A stretch of 64,000 bases of DNA from Pleurotus djamor (taxonomy: Eukaryota; Basidiomycota; Agaricomycetes; Agaricales; Pleurotaceae), in the NCBI GenBank assembly GCA_029747585.1, contig JAPEVF010000078.1, forward strand, positions 56,031 through 120,030. The letters run 5' to 3'. The notes under the pieces are model-generated. The model had not been told where the DNA came from, made no database searches, and saw only the letters and a program-made list of their open reading frames with translations. Positions 23,201 to 35,200 of this stretch are shown here, one piece after another (positions within the stretch are counted from its first letter, which is position 1; every line of letters starts with the position of its first letter). The translations under genes and the position numbers were made by a program.

Positions 23201-24004
23201 CGGCTCGACCACTTCTTCGACGTCAGTGATGGTCGTTTCTTGCTCACCCTCTATGCCCTGACTGTCTCTTGCTAGGCTGGCTATTATCTTGCTGGGAATG
23301 AACCTTCCTTCCAGGTTCGTACCTTCATTCATACTCCCCCTGAAGTCCAACGCCGGTCGTATATGAACACCTGGTAACACGTAGACACCCATTGGATACC
23401 ACTACGCCAATCGACCAACAAAGTCTGTCGATCGCGTTCGTGAAGTTGTGTTCCAGAACTTTGGCATCAGTTGCGTCCACTCCACGTTTGAATCGTTGAT
23501 GATGTTAACACTCACGCTTAATCCATACCTACAGCTGCCGCTGGTCTGCCTGGAAATGACGATCAAGCGGCCATGGCTTCGCTCTTGTCATTCCACCTAC
23601 TAGGACTCTACCCAGGTACGCATGTACATACAACGAATCCAATGCATGTTGATTTCATCACGGCCACAGTCCCTTCAACGACACAATTCCTCATCCTCTC
23701 CCCCTTCACACCCAAATGCACAATCCACAACTCCTTCCTCAACGTAAGCACCACTGTCACCACGAAGAACTTCGACCCCGCCTCCGTACGAGAGCGAATC
23801 CCCCGAGGAGCCGCAGCCTACGTCAAGAGCGTCACAGTAAACGGCAAACCCACCGCCTCACGCTGTCACTTCGATTTCTACGATGTCTTCCGTCTAGGCG
23901 GCGACGTCGTAATCGAGGTGACCTCCGACAAGGCGTCAGTAGACAACTGTGCAGGAACCGTCCCCGAAAGTTTGTCCACAGGTGGTTTCGCCAAAGCAAG
24001 ATGA
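20270..24004 (+). CDS. Secreted GH92 alpha-1,2-mannosidase-like glycosidase
   Basis: Twenty-three exons: 20270-20462, 20512-20530, 20580-20607, 20659-20698, 20751-20825, 20882-20989, 21046-21268, 21310-21420, 21478-21808, 21861-21934, 22002-22011, 22064-22205, 22262-22424, 22481-22562, 22625-22711, 22767-22815, 22869-23019, 23075-23123, 23186-23221, 23276-23314, 23385-23469, 23535-23615 and 23670-24004; 836 residues. Signal peptide at the N-terminus. Family blocks: VNPFIGTDNFGDVCPGAS, SPLHDSGTGS, CSWDTFRT, WMPECRANNLPGW, FYESSSWEYSW and LPGNDDQAAMAS, whose acidic residues belong to the calcium-dependent active site of GH92. These enzymes trim mannose from glycans outside the cell. Introns after exons 1, 6 and 14 start with GC. 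Exon 11 is 10 nt. The start may be the second ATG at 20282. Confidence 0.9.
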
Positions 24005-24362
24005 GAAAGAAAAAAGACATTTCATTTGTAGTTGTAGCCACTTTGGAACGAGTTATCGAAACAGATCATGAGATACGCAGATCGTAAATAAAGAAAAGCA
24101 AAAAGGGATGATTCGTGATCAGGATGGGGGAGGTTAGTACAAGATTGTTCAAAGCAAGGGAGATGAGATACAATAAAAAAGACTTCGTAACTGGGAGGTA
24201 ATTGCAAACAAGGGGGTCATCTACAAACAGAGCCAAGCTAAAGCATTTGGTAAAGAGATCTGCACAGACACACAAAAAGATAGAGGTGCGGCAACAAGAG
24301 GCCCGAGGGTTGACAGACGAAATGGCAAGAAAGGATAGGTAGAGACCGGCGGCATGAGAAGC
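24005..24362. other. Convergent 3' region
   Basis: 358 nt between the GH92 stop and the stop of the oppositely oriented gene. A-rich runs (AAGAAAAAAG, AATAAAAAAG) are consistent with 3' processing signals. No gene. Confidence 0.4.
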
Positions 24363-26763
24363 CTAATTCCAGGCCATCTCCGTTTCGTCAAGTTCGTGAG
24401 GTAGCTCAATGATGAGTTTCCTGCCGTTCTTCGGGTCGGTGTTATAGAAAATTTGATGCCTAAGGAATGATAAAAGAGTGATTAGTCGGTGCGACAACGG
24501 GAACCATCGAACAAACGTACTCTTCAAGAGCTGAAGTAACCGCAAATTTGACAGGACCGCCTTTCTTGCCCGGCGGCAGAAGCACCGTTAGCTCAGTGTA
24601 TTTATGGTCGAGGTCGAGGAGCAGTTTCTCCAAAGTTTCTTCAACAAAATTGATAGCATCCTCAGACATCATGCCGGCCAGGTTGATTTCGTTGATGGCT
24701 GTGGCATTATTATCTGAGCGGGAGATCATAGAAAATCAGTCGTCGAAAGCAATCGAGAAGAAACGCGGGGACATACCCTCAAAGATCCGTCTCGCCAACT
24801 TTCTCTTAGTCCTCTCCAACTCCCTCTTCGTCCTCTCAACCTCAACTTTCTGTGCCACCGCTTCAGCTTTATCACCATCTGTCACAGCTTGCGCCTGCGC
24901 TTGCTGTAGTGTTTTCAGCTCTTGTGATAATTCAAGGACACGCTGACGGATAGAGAAGGCAACAGGTATTCTCTCATCGAGAGGGGGAGCTTCGGAGGGC
25001 GTGGGTGATGGAGGAGGGGAGGGCGAAGGAGGAGGTAGCTCGGGTTCGGCATCGGCTTCAGGAGCGGCTTCAACAGCGGCTTCTTCCTCTGCAGTAGCTA
25101 AGGGCTCGGTCGCCTCCTCTTTCGCCTCCTCTTTCGCCTCCTCCTCCTGTGCCTCCTCTTGTGTCTGAGGGACAGGCTCTTCCCCAGTTGGTTGTAAAAT
25201 ATCGGTATCCTGGTGTTCATCAACCTGAGTTGCTGTTGCTGGTACAGTGTTCTCCTCCCCAGGCAGCACTTCCTCGGGAGGAGAAGAACGGCGTTCGTCA
25301 TCAAGTAGGTCTACGCCACCAGGATCACCTCTATCCCCTTCCCCACTATCATCCAGATCTATAAGCGACGATTTAATGTCAACAGGACGTTGTACGTCAT
25401 CAGCATCTGGTCCGTAAATATCTTCGAACGGAGGGGGAGGAGAATCATGTCGGTCGGAGTGAGGTTCGGGAACGGGTAATATTGGCGTCGGAGCAGGATG
25501 GGGAACGGGCATGGATATGTGGATATCCTCGGGAGCTGGAGGCAAACTCTTATCACGTCCCTTGCCTTTCCTATCTTCTTGAACATCGTCCTGTAGGAGC
25601 ATGGGTGGTACTTCACTGGGATCAATGTTTTCCCAGCCCCACTCGTTTTGATCTGGGATGACGGGCATGGTAGCGGAAGGCGGGGGGACTTCAATCGGTC
25701 GATGAATATCAACATCTCGGAGGGTATCAGCTGGTGTCGGAGGTAGTACAATTGGAGGGGGCCTAGGTGATTCGTCTTTCTTTACATATTCCGACACCGT
25801 AGCTTGCTGAATGAGGTCGATATCAGGGATTTCAGCTGCTATGACGGGTTGTGGGAGTTCGGGTACTTCGGTGTCGTCAGAGATCGTTGAGCTAGATGAT
25901 GACATATTGGACATTGGAACGGGGGGTTCGTGAAGGTGAATTTGAGAGCGTGAAGTACCGATGCGAGGTGTCGCTGTAGCATCGGAAGCAACTGACGAGC
26001 CAGATGCCGACCTAGAAGCAGGAATCCTGGTGACCGAGTCGGTATCAGCTTCGGACGGAGCGATGCCAGGGAAAGTGCCAGGCAGGCGTCGGGGTCGAGC
26101 GGGTGTCTGAGGGCGGATGGTGGGAATGACGGGTGTCGCTGTGGAGGTCGATGAGCGGGAGGTCGTCGTCGTCGTGCTTCGCGTTGCACTGGGCATCGAA
26201 GTCCCAGTGACGATGGACTCTGTGGGAGCGTAGCCTCTGGAGGCCGAGCGAGTACGCTCGTGGAATCTGACTCTGGAAGAACGGGGCTTGGCGTTGAAAG
26301 GAAAGAGGGATTGGATTGAGTGCGTCAAAATGTACAAGTCGCGTCGGAATCGGCTCCACGACCTGCGCACGCCCATGTCATACCAGAATATCGGCGTGAT
26401 ATCTGCTATGACCATGCCCAATCCCGTCCACAGCAACACAACCATTAGCCTGTAAACGCTCTCCGTCCACAGAAAATCCACAAAAAGCCTCACCCCGTAC
26501 GCGACATACGGGTCGTACGAACGGGGCATTTTCTTGAGGAAGTGCATGAGGACGATGCCCTCCCAGAGGCCAATTAGTGTGCTGGCTGTGCGATTATTAT
26601 TCGTGGCTTGAGAAACAAAGGCCCGAAGAGCAAGGCCAGTGGCGATGGCTAGGAGACTGTCCATGAGTGCTTGCCACGAAAAGAGGCCAGCCCGCGCGGG
26701 TGCGACGCTCCTCGTTGAGCGAGTCGAAAAGGATACGATGGAGGAGATGATGCTACTCGACAT
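24363..26763 (-). CDS. Uncharacterised membrane-anchored acidic/Pro-rich protein
   Basis: Exons 26763-24777, 24713-24521 and 24459-24363, 758 residues from the ATG at 26763 (frame open to an upstream ATG at 26871, which would add 36). The N-terminal 130 residues hold three or four hydrophobic segments. The middle (about 200-620) is disordered and rich in Ser, Pro and Thr, then strongly acidic with Glu/Ala repeats (KEEAKEEATEP) and a proline run. Residues 640-690 form a predicted coiled coil (repeated KREL/ERTK). The last 100 residues are a compact region (LEKLLLDLDHKYTEL, KLIIELPHELDETE) that may be a folded domain. I do not recognise a family. Divergent from the GH128 gene. Confidence 0.65.
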
Positions 26764-27025
26764 GGGCGAAAAGGAAAACAAACATGCAGCCCGCCATTCA
26801 AGCGCCCGTCCCATCTTAATAGCGCCCGTCCCCGGACAATGCGCCTCGCTTTCTATTGTCCCTTCATTCAAACGGCACCGAGCACAGAATACAGAATCCG
26901 TTGAGGGACTCGTCGCTTCAGAATCAGATTTACTCGATTCAGCTGCTACAACTGCTCCCGGGCGACGTCAAGCACCACAACGACCATGTCTGGAGTACTC
27001 CGCATGCACAGCTCTTCAACACACG
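26764..27025. promoter_or_regulatory. Shared promoter region, uncharacterised gene and GH128 gene
   Basis: 262 nt between the two divergent starts. Part of it could be coding if the minus-strand gene starts at 26871. No TATA box stands out. Confidence 0.35.
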
Positions 27026-28151
27026 ATGCATTTCAAGACGACACAATCCCTCTTCGCAATTTTCTTTAGCTTCATAGTTGTATCAGCGCAGTCAAACGCG
27101 ACCTCTAAAGCTGGTCTGGCATGGCCAAACGGTAACTCTGTCGATATTCGGCAGTATACGCGCTCTGGAAAAGTATCGTGGTGCGTATGCTGGTGTCACT
27201 ACTTTTTGGTTTGACTGATCATCAGGCCAACCCAGGTATTATTCCTGGTCTTCATGGCCAACCAGAACAGATTTGGAGTTTGTGCCGATGCTATGGGGTC
27301 CAAGCCATGTCGACGAGTTTGCCAGGTCAATAGATCGCACCATACGAAACAACCGCGTTACCTCGGTTCTTGGTATGAACGAGTAGGTATCCTGTGCCCT
27401 GTAACGCATAATCCAGGCTTACGATACGTGCTTACAGGCCACAACAAGCAGGACAGGCGAACATATCACCAGAGGACGGTACGGCTCTGTGGCTAGCCCA
27501 TCTCGAACCACTATACGCGCGGGGGATTCGTCTTGGCAGCCCTGCACCCTCTAGCGCACCCTCTGGAAAGACCTGGATTACCTCTTTTCTGGAGGTTTGT
27601 GCAGGCCGTTGTACAGTCGACTTTATTGTCCTGCGTAAGAGTCACTCAACCCCGTTGCCAACACCCACCTACCAGACTGACTCCACAACCAGATTGGTAT
27701 GGCATCAACGCCACGCAGTTTATCAACTATGTCATAGACTTCCACGAGACATTCCAACGCCCTATCTGGGTTACCGAATGGGCGTGCCATAACTTTGTCG
27801 ATCTGAACGTACAATGCTCGTCTGACGACGTTGCGGCTTTCCTCCATGAAACTCAATCATTCATGGACAACGCGACTTTTGTGGAGCGGTATGCCTGGTT
27901 TGGCGCTATGCGAGACATGCAAGACGTGAATCAGGTAGGTTTATCATAGCTAGCTTAGCTAACATTGCCAATGATGAACGGTCGTCTCTCAGGCAAATTC
28001 GTTGATGGATAGAAATGGTCGAATCAACGCGCTCGGTATGCAATACATTGGGCTGTCAGGTCAACCAATCTTGAGCAACACCGGAAGATCATGCTACACC
28101 GTGTACACGTTCCTCCCAATAATATTCCTAATCCTAATAATCCTATGGTAG
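27026..28151 (+). CDS. Secreted GH128 (Asl1-like) glycoside hydrolase
   Basis: Exons 27026-27180, 27236-27382, 27438-27634, 27693-27934 and 27993-28151, 299 residues. Signal peptide (hydrophobic residues 8-20, likely cut after VSA), then the family opening KAGLAWPNG. The (beta/alpha)8 signatures are WYYSWS, GMNEPQQ (acid/base Glu), VLHWYG and WVTEWAC (nucleophile Glu). GH128 enzymes cut beta-1,3-glucan, so a role in cell-wall remodelling is expected. The last 15 residues are strongly hydrophobic (FLPIIFLILIILW), which could be a GPI-attachment signal or a membrane tail. Only 25 nt separate its stop from the muskelin stop on the other strand. Confidence 0.87.
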
Positions 28152-28176
28152 CCGTAACGTAGTCATCACTCGTCCC

Positions 28177-31100
28177 TCAGGAAGTACTTTTGTCGCAGTC
28201 AACCATGTCTAGTAACGAACCATCTGGCTGCTTCGCCTGAGCATCAACAAACTTCAACAGCGCCTCAAAGACCTCCGTCCGCTGCCTGAACCTATTCTCA
28301 GTCAAACCGTCTGCTTCGCCTCTCAGCGAAGGCTCCAGCGGATCTTCATTGGCTTGTAATGATTGAGAGGTGATAGCATTTGTGCGAGGTGTCCCTTGCC
28401 CATCCATCTCATCATCATCCAGTCGATTCGTCCATGTCCCTTCAGGAGATGTCGAGCGTGTTCGTTTACGCGGCGGAAGCCCATTATCACCTTCACCTTC
28501 CGCATCACCCTCCGAAGACGCCAACATCGAAGGGGAAGCCACTGGCAAGGTAGGCGGGGACAACAAGTGAGTAAGCAACAACCGAAATACTTCAGCTTCT
28601 TCAGGGTCACCATGATTCACCACATTCGAGATATCATTCTGGAGAAAGTGGAGAGCCTTCACGGAAGGTTCCTTCTCGCACATTTCTCGGAATCTGGGTA
28701 AAAGGATCAGCGCACATCCAAATAATTGAACCCCTTGGCGTTCCAATGCCATGTCATTGTATGTGAGAGAGGGGAGAATCCGCACTCACTGTTGCTGACG
28801 AACAAGGTAGGTAGCCTTGCGCACAACCTCCGAGGGTTCAGGTCTCGTATGCCCGTCAAAATTAAACTGACGATAATAGGTCAAACAACTTACCTCCTGA
28901 GAACCATCTTCCAAAAATCATCCAACCGGGACTCCCTACGTTCATCTTTTCTCTCAGACCCCGGGCCATCCGGGGCCCGGGACCTTCCTCCGGTATCCTC
29001 TCCATCAGCATCCGCACCAAGGGGTCGTTCGCTCGAATCAATCGAGATGCCAGCATTCCCTCCATGCATGTAGACCGTTCGATTCGTCGTATCGTACACC
29101 AACTGATGGGCATACCGACCACACGGAATCTCCGCAGAATCACCCTCAGATCGACCACTCGAACTGCGTAATATCTTCAACCACTTCCCAGGACGTGGAT
29201 AATCCACTCTATACAACCAATCCGACGCAGATTCCACGAGAACAGTCGCTGGACCCGAGGTCTGTGGTGCGTACCCAGAAAACCTATGGAAGGACATCAG
29301 TCTGCCACAAAGCTCGATCAATATCGACTATACAAAGAGGAGGGGGGACCACGTACACGTAGATCTCGCCTAGCTCAGAGTCCATTACGGCTCTTTGCGT
29401 GAAGAACGACCCGGGACCTCCAGTGGCAGTGGAATCGGCGAATAGCTGCACCACCGTGCCCTTGACGGTGTCGTAGGCGTACATGTCAGAAAGGAATTTT
29501 TCTTCTCGCTTTCCTCCGAATATGATGAGCCTGTGGTTTTTCGTGTCCAGAAGCATGGAATGGCCTAGTGAAGGGAATGAGTAACCGGATATCTGAGTCC
29601 TTTGGAGGGATGCATACCGTAGCGAGGGGGTATCATAGAAAGACTACTATCTGAAGACTCCACCTTGCTGTAGTTCGAGTTAAAATGGGAAGTTTGAGGG
29701 GTTCGTTGGACATACGGGAGTAGAGTTGTCCATCTGGTGAGACGTATATTGTAGCTGTAAAATCCTGGTTCTTTACCGCCCTCGGGTACAGCGCCGGAGA
29801 CACGACCGCCAAATACATAAATGATCTGCGCGTCGCTGTCTATAACCATCTGGTGGTCAGCCACCAACGGTGGGCCACCTTTCGTCTACAAGGAAGGACG
29901 ATCAGAGATTATCGTAAGACACCCTGGGACGGATACTCACAGCAGTATCGAAGGTCAACAAATACCATTTGCCTTTGTCTATACCCCGTGTGTTATATCG
30001 GTAGAATTCCGAGCAAGGAGCACTCGTTGGTGATACATGCTCAGCAGCCCCGTGAGGGATGTTGTCCGACTCATTCAAACGGCCCAATAGATATATGTAG
30101 CCAGTTTTACGGTCGAATACCATCTTGTGGCATGAACAAGGTGCAGGCCCATTCTTCTCTGTGGAAGTGCTCGGACTGAGGAGTGTCCAACGGTCGTCTT
30201 TGATGGAGTACGACCAAAAGTCGTCCAAATTCTTGTCTCCAGCCCAACCACCGTGCAGATAAATGATCCCCATTTCAGAATCAATGCACATCCCATGACC
30301 ACCGCGCGGAGATGGTTTATCACCATCCGCATCCAGTCCGTGTATTCGCGTCCAGACCCCATAAGGCTGACAAGACTGGATGTAGGAATCATAGAGATTG
30401 GCTTCAGAGATGGTTGCGAGAAGCTGTTCGGTCTTCTCCCAATCGCCTCGGAGAACAAGCGAGTTGTAAAGGTCCGTAATGAGTGGGTGCTCGAAGAGAA
30501 GACCAGAAGTCTGGAGGATGTGTTGGAAAGGTGTGAGAAGACGGCGTTGGCGGAGATGTTTGAGTATCAAGCGAAGTGTGCTCATCTCGCGATACTGTGG
30601 TGCGAGTGTGAGTAATATGAGAGGGGAAACAAATAACAGATACGAACCTCGTCATATTTTCTCCGAAATTGCTCGACTGTGGCCTCGGCGACGATGCCGT
30701 TGATTGCGACGTACCAGATAGAGGTGTGGAAGTTCGGGGCATGAACTCTGAGAGCATCACTCGAAATTAACCGGCTTCTAGCATGAGAGGAAAGGAAGGA
30801 AGACGTACGAGAGGGGGATTATCTTAATGAATCGGACAGGAAAGCAAACACCATCAGCATTGGTGTGTTGTATTGGGAATATCTCTGGTACAGCATCATT
30901 CTTGAGGGATCCCTCCAGGACTTTGGTCAGGTGGTCCTCGGTCATGCCGACATATATTTCAAAGTCTTTCATGTTACACGGATGAGCTAAAAGACCGGGT
31001 GATCATGGTAGGCTCGACGAAGGATAACAAGCTTAGTAAATAAAGTACCTTTATGATACTACGAAAGAGCGTAACGTGAAGAAGCGTCGTTCATACGCAA

Positions 31101-31407
31101 GCACAATTACACACCTTTCCAAATGTGATGCTCTCTACGCGAAGCCGACGAATAATGAGCGCGTGTTGGTTGAGGGGGAAAGCAGCAACACTCAACTAAC
31201 AATGCTGAGCGCGTCCAGGCGTAGAAGCAGCCATTGCTGGACGTCGCCTTGACTGGCATAGTTTAAGCTGCTCCATCTGCTTGCCTGGTCCATCGGTCGG
31301 TCGACCATTATGTGGGTGGCAGCATAAGGGCCACTGTGTTCTGAACCGCCATAGATGCTATACGAGAGGGGAATAACCTGCGAATCATTCGTAGCAGAAA
31401 CAGACAT
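28177..31407 (-). CDS. MKLN1: Muskelin homologue (discoidin, LisH/CTLH, kelch)
   Basis: Twelve exons: 31407-31197, 31134-31115, 31058-31049, 30986-30809, 30777-30648, 30594-29941, 29885-29716, 29667-29618, 29564-29357, 29283-28894, 28843-28790 and 28693-28177; 863 residues. An N-terminal discoidin domain (PLSYSIYGGSEHSGPY, ASRWSS, SITFGKYHKAHPCNMKDFE) is followed by a LisH/CTLH region (about 190-280) and kelch repeats (about 290-690: GHGMCIDSEMGIIYLHGGW, QMVIDSDAQIIYVFGG, LLDTKNHRLIIFGG). The C-terminal block ends ALHFLQNDISNVV and RTEVFEALLKFV, as in animal muskelin. Muskelin is a subunit of the CTLH/GID E3 ubiquitin ligase. Exon 3 is only 10 nt. A basic PPRKRTRS stretch near residue 770 may be a nuclear signal. 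Confidence 0.88.
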
Positions 31408-32221
31408 AGGTTCGTCGACGGTCTTCGATGTCGGCGTTGATGATGGAAGGGACGAACAAGGGACGACAAGCGCTTTACGGGAACCAAGCGCTTCTGTTCC
31501 TCGTTGTTCGAGGTTGTCCGTTGCCTGTTCGTTGCATCAACTTCTTCCTTGAAACGATGGTCCCATCAGAAAAATGTCGACATCGAACGCAATGGTTTGT
31601 CTCGCGAGCCTAATCCCCGCAGACTTTCCCTCGTGCTAATTGCGGACTTGTGCATGTGGAAAGTTCGAGCAAGGATTTACGCGATGCACGGGTAAAGGTC
31701 TCAAACGTCCTTGTCGTCGACAACGCGAACTCCCATGCCCGAGTAATTTATGATACTGCCCACATGCTCCGGCTCTCAGGCGCATCCTTATCTTTTCGCG
31801 AACTTCCCATGCGTCTCTCGTGTCTCACATTGCTGGCACGCTCCCGACGCGTTAGGCCGTGCAAATCCTACCCTACCCGGCCTCGAAATGCCTACGAAAA
31901 CCGTCGAATAATGGCGCGATGCCCAGCTCATGGAATTGGGGACAAGGGCCAGTATCATTACTGTGACTTGATCAGCAAATGTCCTTGTCTTCGCTTAGAA
32001 GTCGTCATTGCCATCAAAATCGCCCCAGTGAGCAATAACCAGCTGTGAAGCGGATCAATTACACTATACAACTGGCACCCACTCAGGCGACTTCTTTTCC
32101 AAAGGAAGGGATGTCCAATATGTAACTGGTATGAACCCAACTTTGAGTCGGTCTGCTTTCTACCCGAGCGTGTCCCCAATTAACTTTCGGCTCGCATGAC
32201 CATATGTACTTCTTGCTCCAG
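31408..32221. promoter_or_regulatory. Divergent intergenic region, muskelin and subtilase 1
   Basis: About 0.8 kb with short reading frames but none supported. Holds the promoters of both flanking genes. Confidence 0.4.
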
Positions 32222-32228
32222 TATAAAA
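32222..32228 (+). promoter_or_regulatory. TATA box of subtilase 1
   Basis: TATAAAA 50 nt upstream of the ATG at 32278. Confidence 0.6.
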
Positions 32229-32277
32229 TGTTCTCCGGGATGCTAGCGAAGCCCTCACACGCCAGGTCTCACCCACC

Positions 32278-35200
32278 ATGAAGGCTTTTACTCTCTGGGC
32301 TGTCATCGCGGCCGGGTGTGCCATTGCCACCACCCCCATCTCCAGCGTAAAGCGCGTTACAAACCTCCCTATAGTCTCCAACAAGGTTATTGTCGAGGTT
32401 GACAGCTCCTCAGACATTCCTTCAAAGCGTTCCGTTAGTGGGTTTTCTCCCTTCGTTTCGCCCCCTTTCTAACTCCTAATAATCCCTTAGCTTCACGATG
32501 GCCTGTACGACTTCTTGCACAAGCGAGACATCGGCTTCAAGGTCGACAAAGAATTCAATGCCGATGGACTCTTCGTTGGAGCTGCGCTGACGTTGTCGGT
32601 AAGTCGGTTTCTCGTCGATGCCGCCATAATGCACCGCTCATGATTGGCTCTAGGATGCATCTGTATGTTCATCAATTCTGCTCTCCATCTATGGAACTGG
32701 AAAGTGTGAACTAGGACGTAAAACAACTCGAATCAGCGCCTGGCGTCAAAGCCATCCGACCTGTCCGCGCTTTCGATCGCCCTAGGTACAGACGAACATA
32801 CAGATGCGAGAAGGGTTCAATTGATAGACATTCCCTACAGACCCCTCAACTCTAAAGTGGTCAAAGACCCCAGCGACCCTGCCATCCCCCCNTGACTCGG
32901 AGTCCACCCACATTCTCACTGTGCGTCCTGTTCTTTCATGATGCTTCGAACACCATTTCATTCAACCATCTCCAGGGCGTCGACAAGCTCCATGCGCAGG
33001 GTATTACCGGTACTGGCGTCAAGATCGGAATGTACGTGTTATTCTCAATTATTCGCTGACATATGGCTGATACATGTCCGGCTCCTTAGTTTGGACACTG
33101 GTAAGACATAACGGTAACATGCTCCTTCTATGTCCCTCTGTCTCACGAATAAACCTCAGGTATCGATTTCACTCACCCCACCCTTGGTGGAGGGTTTGGT
33201 CCCGGATTCAAGGTCATTGGAGGCTTCGATTTGGTTGGCGATGACTACGATGGTACTCAGCTTCTTACTCTGACCCAACGTTATCGTTCGCTAAATACAT
33301 ATGAATGAACAGGTACCAACGCCCCAGTTCCAGACCCCATTCCCTTGGACCAATGTGCAGGTACGTGAGGACCCACTCCACCCAGTCCCAGGCTTCTGAT
33401 TCATCCATCGCAGGACATGGTACCCATGTGGCCGTGTGTTCTACTTTCTTTGTTTACCCACATCATCGCGTCTGACCGGTCGTCGTCGTAGGGTATCATT
33501 GGTGCCAACCCAGACAACGCATTCAATATCAGTGGCGTCGCTTACACGGCTTCCTTATCTGCATACCGAGTTTTCGGGTGTGTCGGTTTCGTAACTGACG
33601 ATGGTGAGTCTTCCTCTCATATCGCAGGATAGCCGGTGTGAACTTTGTTGCTAGTTTTGGTTGATGCTCTGCTCATGGGTTTCCGGGAGGGCCAGGACAT
33701 CCTGACCTTATCTTTGGGTGGTGCTGATGGTTGGACGGAATCTTCTAGTGCGGTTGTTGCCAGTCGAATCGCTTCTACCGGAAAGGTCGTTACGATTGCT
33801 GCCGGAAACGACGTGAGCGACCCTCCTCCTTCTCATCTTTCCTTTCCAACCTTCGTTTGATACATAGGGTGCCTCTGGTTCCTGGTATACTTCCAGTCCA
33901 GGGAATGGTAAGAGAAACGCTGACAGCGTAGTGCAATACATGCTTACACTTTTACTTAGGTATCGATGTCATCTCTGTCGCCAGTTTGGACAAGTAAGGC
34001 CTCATATTCGCTTGCCCGAACTTGACTGATTCGTTCTTAGCACCGTCATCTCCATCCAGACGTTGGAAGTTAGCGGCGTACCACACGATCCTATCCTCTA
34101 TCAGGACCTCTTCCCGCTCCCTATCAATGGAACCCTTCCTATCTTCCCGCTCAGCTTGGATACTACGGTGGTTGATGATGCTTGCAACCCCCTCCCTGAT
34201 GACACCCCTGACCTATCTCCTTTCGTTGTGGTCATCCGTCGTGGAACCTGTACATTCGTTCGTGTCCATCTTTGGTCAGCGTTTGGATCATCATTGAATT
34301 TACGATGCTACTAGGTCCAAAAACTCACCAACGCCGCCGCTAAGGGTGGTAAAGTTTTCTTGATTTACGAGTGAGTTTGCCTCAACCCTTGAGAACGATC
34401 TGAGCTTTTGCTAACGAGGACGTACTCAGTAATGGAAGTGGCTTCGCCGCTATCTCAGTTGGAGACTTCACTGCTACCCTCATCCAGGCTGCAGATGGAG
34501 AATTTGTACGTCCATTTCCATTGGTTTTATGTGTCCCAAGGCATGAACTCTACGACAGTTGGTTCAACAATTCGCTGCTGGCAACAACGTCAGCGTGTCC
34601 TTCCCCCAATCTGGTGGTTTGGCCCAATTCCCCGACCCAGCTGGCGGTCTCATCTCCTCGTTCAGTAGCTACGGTCCATCCAACGATTTCTTCTTCAAGC
34701 CCGCTGTCGCCGCCCCTGGAGGCAACATCTTGTCCACTCTTCCAGTTAACCTCGGTGTATTCGGTATTGAGTCCGGTACATCTATGGCTACTCCCTTCGT
34801 CGCTGGAAGCGCTGCTCTTCTCTTCCAAGCTAAGGGCAAGTCAGCTGCTGTTGGCCGAAGTGCAAGAACTCTTTTCGAAACCACCGCTCAACGCGTCCCT
34901 TCCTCCCACACGGATGGCGACCCATTGCAGACCCTTACTCAACAAGGCGCCGGCTTGATTAACGTCTTCAATGCTATCCACACGACCACCATCGTTTCTC
35001 CTGGAGAATTGATTCTTAACGATACAACACATTTCAAGGGAACGTGAGTCATATGTCCTCTTCGCTATGACTGGGGCCACCTAGCTGATGTGTCCCCCCT
35101 CAAACAGACAACAGTTCACAGTCCGAAACGCAGGAACCGCTGCTAAAACGTACACCCTTCGACACATCCCAGCAGGAACAGCAGTCACCGTTCAGCCAGG

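Noticed and set aside
27438..27634. Splice donor at the GTTTGT after SFLE in the GH128 gene
   Set aside because: Reading through gives VCAGRCTVDFIVL, a typical GH128 segment, and the next donor (GTAAGA at 27635) keeps the frame.
31650..32048. Possible 132-codon gene upstream of subtilase 1
   Set aside because: No recognisable pattern, no supporting splice sites, and it lies in the divergent promoter region.
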